DNA of 64,000 nucleotides from Kaistella treverensis (GTDB lineage Bacteria; Bacteroidota; Bacteroidia; Flavobacteriales; Weeksellaceae), in NCBI RefSeq assembly GCF_900114045.1, contig NZ_FORQ01000001.1, forward strand, positions 248,001 through 312,000, in the 5' to 3' direction. The position numbers and the translations under genes were made by a program. Shown here one piece after another: positions 1-7,812 of the stretch. Below the pieces are notes generated by a model. The model searched no databases. It saw only the letters and a list, made by a program, of their open reading frames with translations, and was not told the origin of the DNA. Position 1 is the first letter of the stretch; each line of letters opens with the position of its first letter.

Positions 1-13
1 AAAAAATAAAAAA

Positions 14-715
14 CTATTTCTCCTCAAACTTTTGCAAAACCTTCAGCAGATCAATTCCTTTTCCTAAAACGGGTTTAAAAATATCACCTACTTCTTCAAG
101 CCTTTTTAAAGCATTGAAAATGGTGAAATCGGTCATTTTCAGTCCTTTTTTTACTTCGTCCCAGTGAAGCGGCATTGAAACCGTAGCACCGGGTTTTGGC
201 CGGACTGAATATACGGATGCAATAGTCGCGTGCGGGCGGTTTTGCAGAAAATCCAGATACATCTTGCCTTCACGCTCCTTAATTATGCGTTCTATGCTCG
301 TAATTCTCGGCAGCTCACGGTGTACTAAAGTTACGATAGCACGCGCGAATTCTTTGCTTTGCTCATACGTATATTTGTTCCTTAGTGGAATATAAAGATG
401 CAGGCCTGTGGAACCGCTGGTTTTACAATAGCACTGCACGCCCATATCTGATAAGATGTCTCGTGTCACCAATGCCGTTTCAACCACCTGGTCGAAAGAA
501 TTTTGGTCCGGATCCAGATCGATGATGCAATAAGTGGGATGTTCGGGTTTCTCGATGGTGCTGTTCCACGGGTTCATCTCAATGCATCCGAGATTTGCCA
601 TATACAACAGCGTTGCCTCGTCTTTCCCCACCAGATAATGTCGGTCCCGATTATCTTTTTCGCTGTGGTAAAGGTAAGTTTCCACCCAGCTTGGCGCGCG
701 ACCGGTGACATCTTT
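14..715 (-). pseudogene. ligD: LigD primase-polymerase domain, separated from the ligase by an in-frame stop
   Basis: This is the rest of the LigD polymerase (archaeo-eukaryotic primase-like) domain, in the same frame as the upstream ligD part and ending at TAG (14-16). It carries the metal-binding IIDLDPD motif and the later SGSTGLHLYIPL and DFLQNRPHATIASVYSVRP segments typical of LigD polymerases. The first roughly 60 residues of the domain lie before the stop at 716-718. If translated on its own, the first usable start is GTG at 683-685, giving 223 residues without the N-terminal part of the fold; no convincing ribosome site is visible. It may be a decaying remnant, a readthrough product or the result of a base error. 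The motifs are intact, which suggests a recent lesion. Confidence 0.8.
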
Positions 716-2668
716 TTAATAAAACTGCTCACCTTCAATGCCATCGGGGAAACGGTTCATGCTTTGGGGACGTTTTTTTAAATAAGGGAGAATATAGGGC
801 GCGACCTGATAATAATAATTGATGAGGTCACGCTTGGTAATCTTTTCTTTTGGCCAGAATGTTTTGTCGAGATTACTGAATTTCAGTTCATTGCCGTTTA
901 TTTTCCGAACCTGGCTTTTGTCCTTCGGATTCAGTAAAGTTTTTCTTGCGGCTTTTCCGCGCTTTTTTATGGGTGATGTTTCTTCAATTACAATTTCTTC
1001 CGTTGGTTTTTCGGTTTCTAAAACCACTTTTTTAGCGTCTTTATCCGTGCGCATTCCCTGGAAAGAAGGATGCCGCATAATGCCGCCACTCGTGATTTCC
1101 GTATAGTTCACCTCGCATAAAAGTTCGGGTTTTAGCCAGGTGACTGTGGCATGGGGCGGATTTGGACGGAAGCGCGAAGGTTTGTTGACGTCCGGTTCTT
1201 CACTGAACGGGACTTTATCGGTGATTAAGGGTTGGAAAAGTTCCATCATTTCAGTCTGCATTTTCGCATTGAAACCGGTGCCGACTTTTCCGGTGTAGAC
1301 GAGTTTTTTCCCTACATAAACGCCCAGCAACAAACTGCTGAATTTTTTGTTGGAATCTTCATTTAGTGTAAAACCACCAATAGCCACTTCCTGTCTTTTA
1401 TTGGCTTTGATTTTCAGCCAGTCTTTTGTACGGTTTTTCGTCTGGTAGCGGCTGTCTTTCCGCTTTGCCATAATTCCTTCCACACCCATTTTCCTGGCAG
1501 TTTCCAGAAATTCAATACCCGAAGTATCGAAGGCTTCACTCAACATGATGGTTTTATTTTCTTTTAAAATTTCCGATAAAATAGCACGTCTGTCCGTGAA
1601 AACCAAATCTTTCAAATCTTTACCATCAAGCCACAAAATGTCGAACACATAATACACCAAGTCGCCGTCTGCCTCGCTTCGCCAGTTTTGCAGCGCACCG
1701 AAATCTGCTTTTCCTTCGGAATTCAGCACCACAATTTCTCCATCCAGAACGGCATTGATTTTTAATTTTTTAAGTTCTTCAAAAATTGGATAAAATTTTT
1801 CATTGAAACTTTTATCATTGCGCGATTTCATCTCTACACTTCCTTCATTTAGAAAAGCCACTGCGCGGTAACCGTCCCTCTTTACTTCGTACAACCAGTT
1901 TTCACTGTCGAAAGGCTCATCAACCAATGTGGCAAGCATGGGTTCGACTTCCTGATAAAATTTTTCGTCCGGTGCCGATTCCAAAAGCGCCGCAATCTCA
2001 GCCGGTTTTTTTCGGCTCTTTTTCGGCATTTTTTTGTCTTTTGCCTCGTCTTCTGCTTTTGCTGCTTTTTCTTCACCGTAAATGCGGTCCGGGGATTTTT
2101 CCATTTCGGCAATGCTTTTTTTAGAAATCACCGATTTATCTTTTTTGGTGATGTCGTCCGTAGAAGCAAATTCATCCTCGAGCTTCATCAGCAACCAACC
2201 GTTTTCACCACGGCCGTAGGCTTTTATTAAAGCAAAATCGCCTTTCAGTTTTTCGCCGTGCATGCGGAATTTAATCTTGCCGGATTTTAGCTGCTCCAGC
2301 AGCCTTTTTTCCTGTTTCTTCTTATCGCCCTTAACTTCATCAATGGGTTCATATGTGCCTTCGTCCCACACGATCACCGTGCCGCCGCCGTATTGCCCTT
2401 TTGGGATGAGGCCTTCAAATTTCCGATAATCGTAAGGGTGATCTTCCACCATCATGGCAAGCCGTTTTACGTCGGGATCCAGCGATGGACCTTTGGGTAC
2501 GGCCCAGCTTTTTAGCACGCCATCCATTTCCAGACGGAAATCGTAGTGCAGGTGCGAAGCATCATGCTTTTGAATGACAAAAACCAGTTCTTTCCCTGAA
2601 GTTTTTCCGCCAAAAGGCTCCGGTGTTTTACTTTGGTCGCGTTTTTCACGGTATTTTTCTAAAGCCAT
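716..2668 (-). CDS. ligD: DNA ligase D, phosphoesterase and ligase part (reading frame stopped early)
   Basis: ATP-dependent DNA ligase of bacterial non-homologous end joining, which processes and seals double-strand breaks with Ku. Residues about 25-150 are the 3'-phosphoesterase domain (HDASHLHYDFRLEMDG motif), followed by a lysine/glutamate-rich linker to about 230. The ligase core starts near 240 with the nucleotidyl-lysine motif EVKRDGYRA, followed by the OB fold. From about 585 the start of the primase-polymerase domain is visible (KINGNELKFSNLDKTFWPKE). The frame then ends at TAA (716-718) after GEQFY, and the same frame continues directly as KDVTGRAPSW into the polymerase part. Family members read FYQK here, so one CAA-to-TAA change explains the stop. 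Phosphoesterase and ligase should still be made. No Ku gene lies in the window. Domain identity is certain; whether the stop is real is not. Confidence 0.93.
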   Translation of the reverse strand: MALEKYREKRDQSKTPEPFGGKTSGKELVFVIQKHDASHLHYDFRLEMDGVLKSWAVPKGPSLDPDVKRLAMMVEDHPYDYRKFEGLIPKGQYGGGTVIVWDEGTYEPIDEVKGDKKKQEKRLLEQLKSGKIKFRMHGEKLKGDFALIKAYGRGENGWLLMKLEDEFASTDDITKKDKSVISKKSIAEMEKSPDRIYGEEKAAKAEDEAKDKKMPKKSRKKPAEIAALLESAPDEKFYQEVEPMLATLVDEPFDSENWLYEVKRDGYRAVAFLNEGSVEMKSRNDKSFNEKFYPIFEELKKLKINAVLDGEIVVLNSEGKADFGALQNWRSEADGDLVYYVFDILWLDGKDLKDLVFTDRRAILSEILKENKTIMLSEAFDTSGIEFLETARKMGVEGIMAKRKDSRYQTKNRTKDWLKIKANKRQEVAIGGFTLNEDSNKKFSSLLLGVYVGKKLVYTGKVGTGFNAKMQTEMMELFQPLITDKVPFSEEPDVNKPSRFRPNPPHATVTWLKPELLCEVNYTEITSGGIMRHPSFQGMRTDKDAKKVVLETEKPTEEIVIEETSPIKKRGKAARKTLLNPKDKSQVRKINGNELKFSNLDKTFWPKEKITKRDLINYYYQVAPYILPYLKKRPQSMNRFPDGIEGEQFY

Positions 2669-3066
2669 CGTTGTGTTTTTTTTGGTTTGAAGAAGTTGAT
2701 ATCAGCGGTAAATTTATTTGCCGTTAAACGGGCAAATTTTTCGTTTTTTTCTTTTTGAATAAAGCAGCATTAATGCAATCGTTTAGATGGAGCATTTTGG
2801 ATTTTCAAAACAATCAGCGCGGATGAGAAAGTGCCGAAACAAAAACTAAGCCGTTCATTTTCAAAAAAGCAATATCGAGAACGGGTGAACTGTTCTCCTT
2901 CTTATCTGACTATAAGTGGATTAGCATGGCATTTTCTTTGATTCGAAAAAAAACCATGGCAATTCCTGTGGGTGAAGGAAATCTCTTCTAAAACTTTTTT
3001 AATCGCGCTAAGAGAATTGAATTTCACCATTTTCCGGAAGCAACAGCCAAAAAAACGAATAATTTC
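2669..3066. other. 398-base divergent gap between ligD and cphA
   Basis: No gene is supported here. Near the ligD side lies one member of the short hairpin family (2716-2741). The frame of cphA is open only back to a TAA near 2989, and the residues it would add do not resemble the missing CphA N domain. No clear TAnnTTTG box was found for either gene; TTTCTTTG near 2933 is one mismatch away. Confidence 0.6.
2716..2741. repeat. Short intergenic hairpin, TTAAA-loop family
   Basis: The arms ATTTGCC and GGGCAAAT enclose a GTTAAAC loop, followed by a T run on the plus strand. It lies between two divergent genes (ligD leftward, cphA rightward), so it does not terminate either of them. It matches in form the other hairpins of this family in the window. 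Confidence 0.55.
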
Positions 3067-5343
3067 ATGAATTCCACCAATCTAAATTCGCGTCACGGAA
3101 GCAGTGCTGAAGGCAGCGAAAACTCAAAAATTTATTCTTCGAACGCCGAAAATCAAAACTCAATTCCTTATGCGGTTGGTACCATGCAACAAAAGCTTCG
3201 CAACACCGAAAATCTCGGGCCCAGCACGCTAAGTATTATTGCTGAAGCCGAAAAACGTGGCATTCCGTGGCGACGCTTAAACGATTCTTGCAAAATTCTG
3301 CTTGGACATGGCAAAAATCAGCAGATCATCCGCGCCACCATGACCGGAAAATCATCCTGTATCGCGGTGGAAACGGTAGACAATAAATATCAAACCAAAA
3401 ATATTTTAGATGACGCAGGTATTCCGGTGCCGCACGGTTCAATTTGCACTTCTATAGAAGATTTAGAGGTGATTTGTGAAGAACTGGGCTTTCCGCTAGT
3501 CATTAAACCTGCCGGTGCAAACCACGGTCGCGGTGTCTCCATCAATATCCAGGATTTGTTTTCAGCCAGACAGGCTTTTGATGAAGCAAAAGATTTCCGC
3601 TCTTCGGTGATGGTTGAAAAGTATGTTGAAGGTAAAGATTTCCGCCTTTTGGTCATCAATGGAAAATTGGTGGCAGCAGCGCAACGCCAGCCCGCTCAGG
3701 TCAAAGGCGATGGAAAATCCACTATAAGGGAATTAATTGACAAAGTAAACGCCGACCCAAACCGTGGTGAAGGCCATCTCAAAGTTCTAACCAAAATCTC
3801 CGTGGATGCAGATACCGAGAAATTACTCAACCAAAAAAACTATACTCTTGAAAACGTTCCTGCTGAAAATGAAACGGTTGTTTTGAAATCAACAGCCAAT
3901 CTCAGTACCGGCGGAACAGCGATTGACGTCACTGATAGAGTGCACCTGGAAAACCGGTTTTTGGCCGAAAGAACTGCCGCATTTCTGGGCTTGGATATTT
4001 GTGGGATTGATATCATCACTCCCGACATTGCAGTTCCACTTGCGGAAAATAACGGTGCCGTCATCGAAGTGAATGCCGCGCCGGGCTTCAGAATGCATCT
4101 TGCTCCTTCGGAAGGTCAGCGACGAAATGTTGCCGCTGCTGTCATCGATATGCTTTTTCCGGCTGAAAAACCCAGCACCATTCCCATTTTTGCCATCACA
4201 GGAACGAATGGCAAAACCACTGTCACCCGGCTTCTGGCACATTTAGCCCAAACTTGCGGTTATTCTCCGGGTTTTACCACCACCGACGGGATCTCTGTCG
4301 CTGGGCACGAAATCGTTAAGGGCGACTGCTCCGGTTCTTCCAGTGCTGCGCTGGTTTTAGCCGATCCTCTAGTAGATTTTGCGGTATTGGAAACGGCACG
4401 CGGCGGACTGCTGCGCGCAGGACTAGCCTTTGATGAATGCGACGTAGGAATCCTGACCAATATTGCGGCTGATCATTTAGGTCTCAAGAACATCAATACA
4501 TTGGAGGAATTGGCCGAGGTAAAAGCAGCTGTGCTACGAAGCGTAAAAAAGGATGGTTGGGCGGTGCTGAATGCTCAGGACCACCGTTGCGTTCAAATCG
4601 CAAATACTTTGAACTGTAATATAGCCTATTTTTCACTGGAAACCAACCCAACGGTTGAAGAACATCTCTGGAAGGGAGGCTTAGTGGTGACGGTTGAGGA
4701 CGGAAATGTCGTTGTAATAAAAAGGAATGAAAAAGCCATAATTTCAAGCATTCAGGATATTCCGCTCACATTGAACGGTACTTCCCGATGTATGACGGCG
4801 AATATTCTGGCCGCCACTGCCGCCGCCTTTGCGTATGGTTTTTCTGCAACGCAGATCAAAGAGGCGTGGCAGACTTTTTTACCTGGTCCGGAACAGACAC
4901 CAGGGCGGATGAACCATTTTACAATCCGCGATTTTTCGGTATTGGTCGATTACGCGCATAATCCGCACGGTGTCCGTGAAATGCAGGACTATCTGAGCCA
5001 TGTGCAGGCATCACGTAAGGTCGGAATTATTGCCGCAGTGGGCGACCGGCGTGATGAAGATATTATAGAACTTGCTGAACTTGCCGGCCAGATGTTTGAC
5101 CAAATCATCATCCGTCAGGATAGCAGCTTACGGGGCCGAGAACTGGACGAAATGAACACTCTAATGATCCGCGGCCTGGAAAGAAGCTGTCGGAAAGTAC
5201 CGTACAAGATAATTCCCGACGAAAAAGAAGCCATCCGCTTTGCCCTTAAAGCTGCCATTCCAGGCGATTTTATCGTCGCGCTGAGCGATAATTATCAGGA
5301 GGTTATTAAGATTATTAAAGAATTTGCGCCTGAACTTGCTTAA
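3067..5343 (+). CDS. cphA: Cyanophycin synthetase lacking the usual N domain
   Basis: Builds cyanophycin, a storage polymer of aspartate and arginine, using ATP; acts in the cytoplasm. After about 38 low-complexity Ser/Asn-rich residues the protein joins the family at GTMQQKL and LGPSTLSII. The ATP-grasp (G) domain follows at about 85-335 (LVIKPAGANHGRGVS, IEVNAAPGFRMH). The Mur-ligase-like (M) domain spans about 373-750, with the P-loop GTNGKTT at about 379-385 and a C-terminal part with VDYAHNPHG. Known CphA proteins run about 870-900 residues and begin with a domain of about 160 residues that starts like MKIL and holds the growing polymer; this one has 758 and no such domain. The ATG at 3067 is the first in this frame after a stop near 2989. 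cphB follows after 26 bases, which supports the substrate. Confidence 0.9.
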   Translation: MNSTNLNSRHGSSAEGSENSKIYSSNAENQNSIPYAVGTMQQKLRNTENLGPSTLSIIAEAEKRGIPWRRLNDSCKILLGHGKNQQIIRATMTGKSSCIAVETVDNKYQTKNILDDAGIPVPHGSICTSIEDLEVICEELGFPLVIKPAGANHGRGVSINIQDLFSARQAFDEAKDFRSSVMVEKYVEGKDFRLLVINGKLVAAAQRQPAQVKGDGKSTIRELIDKVNADPNRGEGHLKVLTKISVDADTEKLLNQKNYTLENVPAENETVVLKSTANLSTGGTAIDVTDRVHLENRFLAERTAAFLGLDICGIDIITPDIAVPLAENNGAVIEVNAAPGFRMHLAPSEGQRRNVAAAVIDMLFPAEKPSTIPIFAITGTNGKTTVTRLLAHLAQTCGYSPGFTTTDGISVAGHEIVKGDCSGSSSAALVLADPLVDFAVLETARGGLLRAGLAFDECDVGILTNIAADHLGLKNINTLEELAEVKAAVLRSVKKDGWAVLNAQDHRCVQIANTLNCNIAYFSLETNPTVEEHLWKGGLVVTVEDGNVVVIKRNEKAIISSIQDIPLTLNGTSRCMTANILAATAAAFAYGFSATQIKEAWQTFLPGPEQTPGRMNHFTIRDFSVLVDYAHNPHGVREMQDYLSHVQASRKVGIIAAVGDRRDEDIIELAELAGQMFDQIIIRQDSSLRGRELDEMNTLMIRGLERSCRKVPYKIIPDEKEAIRFALKAAIPGDFIVALSDNYQEVIKIIKEFAPELA

Positions 5344-5369
5344 AAATTTAGTTTTAAAATTTTACATCT

Positions 5370-5984
5370 ATGACGAAAGGAAAAATTTTAATTGTAGGTG
5401 GTGCGGAAGATAAGGAAGGCAACCGCGACGCCTATAACGACGAAACCATTTTGCAGCGCTTTATTGAAGAAACCCGGCATAAAAAGTGCTCGCGCATTGA
5501 GATTATCACCTCCGCTTCATCGATTCCCGAAGAAATGGGGAAGCAGTACGTAAAAACTTTCAAAAGACTGGGCGCCGAAAATTGCGGTTTTCTTTTGATG
5601 AAGACGAGACACGAAGCAGATCAACCTGAAAATCTGGAACGGTTAAAAAAAGCCGATGCGGTTTTTACCACGGGCGGCTCGCAACTTGCGCTCACTACTA
5701 CGCTCGGCGGTACCGAATTTTACCGAATTTTACTTGAAAAGCTCGAAAAAACTGATTTCGTTTATGCGGGCACTTCGGCTGGAGCCGCTGCCGCTTCGGA
5801 GAGCATGATTATTGAAGGGGCCAGTTCGGAGGCAGAATTTAAAGGTGGCGTAACCAGTGCCACAGGTTTTGGCTTCATCAAGCATATCGTTTTTGACACC
5901 CATTTTATTGAGCGCGGACGTATTGCGCGGCTTTTTCAGGTCGTGGTAAGTAATCCCACGGTTTTAGGCGTTGGTTTGGAGTAA
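5370..5984 (+). CDS. cphB: Cyanophycinase, stopped by in-frame TAA at the catalytic glutamate codon
   Basis: Serine exopeptidase of the S51 type that cuts cyanophycin into beta-Asp-Arg dipeptides. The start LIVGGAEDKEG and the nucleophile elbow GTSAGAA (Ser136) are clear, as is DTHFIERGRIARL with His178 and the arginines of the substrate pocket. Translation ends at TAA (5982-5984, codon 205) after GVGLE, and the same frame continues NTALLFHRNKMEAIG, which is normal family sequence. Relative to the Synechocystis enzyme (Ser132, His174, Glu201, from memory), Ser and His are each shifted by four, and position 205 is exactly where the triad glutamate should be. The stopped product lacks this residue and the last about 75 residues, so it should be inactive unless the stop is read through. 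Confidence 0.9.
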   Translation: MTKGKILIVGGAEDKEGNRDAYNDETILQRFIEETRHKKCSRIEIITSASSIPEEMGKQYVKTFKRLGAENCGFLLMKTRHEADQPENLERLKKADAVFTTGGSQLALTTTLGGTEFYRILLEKLEKTDFVYAGTSAGAAAASESMIIEGASSEAEFKGGVTSATGFGFIKHIVFDTHFIERGRIARLFQVVVSNPTVLGVGLE

Positions 5985-6209
5985 AATACCGCCTTGCTCT
6001 TCCATCGGAATAAAATGGAAGCCATCGGCTCGGGGGCTGCCATTCTGCTTGACGGCAGGGATGTCAGCAAAAGCAATCTGATGGAAGTGGTGAATGGCGC
6101 GCCCCTTTCCATTGAAAATATGACTTTACACCTGATGAGCAAACACGATATTTTCGATTTGGAGAAACGCACTTTAGAAATTAAAAATCCACCCGAGGCT
6201 AAAAAATAA
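5985..6209 (+). pseudogene. cphB: Cyanophycinase C-terminal part after the in-frame stop
   Basis: This continues the cphB frame without any shift and ends at TAA (6207-6209). It holds FHRNKMEAIGSGAAILLDGRD and LMEVVNGAPLSIENMTLH, both ordinary cyanophycinase C-terminal sequence. The whole 5370-6209 span would encode about 279 residues, the normal length for the family. There is no good independent start; TTG at 5994 and ATG at 6015 are the only early candidates. Confidence 0.78.
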
Positions 6210-6268
6210 TTAACCTTAAATCAAAAACGGCTTAACTTGGAGCGGCTTTTTACATAAACCGATCTATT

Positions 6269-6306
6269 CAAAAAAATCTGCCGCTAAAAGTGCAGATTTT
6301 TCTATT
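6269..6306. terminator. Hairpin terminator after cphB
   Basis: ATCTGC and GCAGAT pair around CGCTAAAAGT. The stem has A run on the left and TTTTTC on the right, followed by the flank TATTTTACC that recurs at other hairpins of this family (for example at 35328-35360). Confidence 0.6.
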
Positions 6307-6463
6307 TTACCATAAAACAAAAATTGCCTCGATGAGCAACGAAAATTTTGCTGTTTAAACTACTTTTTAGTGTCGGCACCAGCAATTTTGTGTTTATGCC
6401 TGAAGCTCATGAAGACATTTGGAGAAATAAACAATTGCTAACTTTACACATTAAATAAGTTTC

Positions 6464-6910
6464 ATGCCTCACCGTTTCCAGGACCAAAACCACCGCCTCA
6501 GCCATTTCCAGGATCACGTAGATGTTGTCTGTCGGGGCTGTGGCAAAAATGCAACAGCCACTGCAGATCATGATAAAAAAGAAGCCCGCATGTACTGTCT
6601 GCAATGCGGTTATTCAAAAACGGTAAGCACAAGCGTTGAGGTAGCGGGAATCCGCGGCGACTTACAAATCGCTGCACACGAATATTTCGGCGCTAAGTTG
6701 TGGTTCGCGGCGCCTTTTAAAAGCGAAGAATTTTTCGCTTTTAACCGCGAACACCTCGATTATCTGGAAGCCTATATTTCCGCCACATTGCGCGAACATA
6801 CAGAACGCAGCCATTTTACCCTGCTGGAAAAGCTGCCGCGCTTTTATCACGAAGCCAAAAACCGCGAGGCGTTGCTGAAACTTATCGCAAAACTTAAAAC
6901 AAAAAAATAA
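6464..6910 (+). CDS. Zinc-ribbon protein of unknown function
   Basis: 148-residue soluble protein. Cys23, Cys26, Cys45 and Cys48 form a CxxC-x18-CxxC zinc ribbon (VCRGCGK, YCLQCGY) near the start. This is followed by a region that does not match a family I recognise but is rich in aromatic and charged residues (FGAKLWFAAPFKSEEFFAF, then two helical stretches). The His/Gln-rich first 18 residues (MPHRFQDQNHRLSHFQDH) are unusual. The ribbon could bind nucleic acid or a partner protein. The gene stands alone: cphB ends about 250 bases upstream, and a strong hairpin begins right at its stop codon. A TAACTTTA box near 6437 is one mismatch from the promoter consensus. Confidence 0.7.
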   Translation: MPHRFQDQNHRLSHFQDHVDVVCRGCGKNATATADHDKKEARMYCLQCGYSKTVSTSVEVAGIRGDLQIAAHEYFGAKLWFAAPFKSEEFFAFNREHLDYLEAYISATLREHTERSHFTLLEKLPRFYHEAKNREALLKLIAKLKTKK

Positions 6911-6932
6911 GCCGGTAAAACCGGCTATTTTT
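6899..6932. terminator. Bidirectional terminator between convergent genes
   Basis: AGCCGG and CCGGCT pair around TAAAA, with an A run on the left and a T run on the right, so it can serve both the zinc-ribbon gene and the cytochrome gene. The plus-strand stop codon TAA lies at its left edge. Confidence 0.75.
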
Positions 6933-7422
6933 CATTTTTCTCTTTGGTCGGCATCAGTCTCGGAATCATTTTGCTTACATCCTGCAGATATTCTTCGGGG
7001 TTCGGATTTCCGCGGTGACAGGTAACGCAGTACACGGCAACCAGATTTTTAGGTTTCGGGTCCGGGCGGTGCGGCAGAAAATATTTGGAGTTTATGTCGT
7101 TCGTCATCGCTAGCATACCGCGCGCAATTTCTTTCGTCATTTTCGCGTCCGACGGAAAATCCAGCTTTTGCTGATTGTCTTTTTGTGACGCGTGGCAGTG
7201 CGCACAGTCTACGCCCAGAGACGCATTGAAGGTTTTCATCACAAACATCAGGCTGTCTTTGGTAATGTTTTTCGGCAGAATTTTCAGGTTTTTCCACTCG
7301 GTTTGCGATTCACTGATCGGTTTGTAGGTTCTGGTAGAATTGGTGGTTAAGAAAATAAGGGCACCAATCATTCCCAGGAAGCCCGCAAACGATAACACGT
7401 CTTTTAATTTGTTGGTTTTCAT
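6925..7422 (-). CDS. Two-heme c-type cytochrome, reaction-centre-cytochrome-like
   Basis: 165-residue exported electron carrier. Residues 8-27 form one hydrophobic segment (FAGFLGMIGALIFL), a signal anchor or uncleaved signal peptide. Two covalent heme motifs are visible: CAHCH (73-77) and CVTCH (132-136). The spacing and the FNASLGVDCAHCH context match the family related to the cytochrome subunit of photosynthetic reaction centres, which is common in non-phototrophic Bacteroidota. The donor and acceptor cannot be read from the sequence. It is a single gene with its terminator shared with the convergent neighbour. Confidence 0.85.
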   Translation of the reverse strand: MKTNKLKDVLSFAGFLGMIGALIFLTTNSTRTYKPISESQTEWKNLKILPKNITKDSLMFVMKTFNASLGVDCAHCHASQKDNQQKLDFPSDAKMTKEIARGMLAMTNDINSKYFLPHRPDPKPKNLVAVYCVTCHRGNPNPEEYLQDVSKMIPRLMPTKEKNEK

Positions 7423-7547
7423 AGCATTAGTGTTTAGGAAAAACTAAGTTATCAAAAAATCCGCAAAAAATAAGCCTTTTAGCTCGAAATTTTTTTTGGC
7501 ACCACCCTTGAAGGTGAGCGACTTATGAGCCTGAAGTTACAGCGCCG

Positions 7548-7740
7548 CATTTATTTGCCGCATTTTAACCGTTTTTTTTCATTTTGTCCCACCGACAAGT
7601 GATTACTGACCACTAATCTTTCGTAGCCGGGAACCTGCTTTCCGCTATTACTCCTCACGCCTGCGCTTTTCCCCACGCGTGTTGCGGGGTAGCCGCTGCA
7701 ATCAGGGCTAGGGTGGCGCGTTTCAAATAGCTTTCCCGTT
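7548..7740. repeat. GC-rich dispersed intergenic repeat with hairpin core
   Basis: Within the 390-base gap between the cytochrome and SDR genes lie a hairpin-family relic at 7548-7585, the words TGATTACTGACCACTAATC (7600-7618), and then a GC-rich block at about 7622-7722. The block starts GCCGGGAACCTGCTTTCCGC, has a small stem CCCCAC...GCGGGG in the middle and ends CCGCTGCAATCAGGGCTAGG. From memory, this block with variable middle recurs in intergenic gaps of Chryseobacterium and Flavobacterium genomes. Its base composition differs strongly from the AT-rich flanks and no convincing gene lies on either strand. The remaining gap holds nothing I can identify. Confidence 0.55.
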
Positions 7741-7812
7741 TTCCGAAGCTTCATTTGCACAATCTTTGCTCCTTCCTTGGCTTAAAATTCACCAACACAA
7801 AAAAATACGACG

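Noticed and set aside
2701-3066. Missing CphA N domain encoded upstream of the ATG at 3067
   Set aside because: The cphA frame is closed by a TAA near 2989, and neither the short open part nor the other two forward frames resemble the known start of CphA.
3390-4747. Several antisense open frames within cphA (66-117 residues)
   Set aside because: They are shadows of a strongly coding gene with no start signal or recognisable product.
7551-7760. A 69-residue open frame on the minus strand at 7.6 kb
   Set aside because: It lies in the GC-rich intergenic repeat, has low plausibility as protein and no promoter; the repeat explains the open frame.
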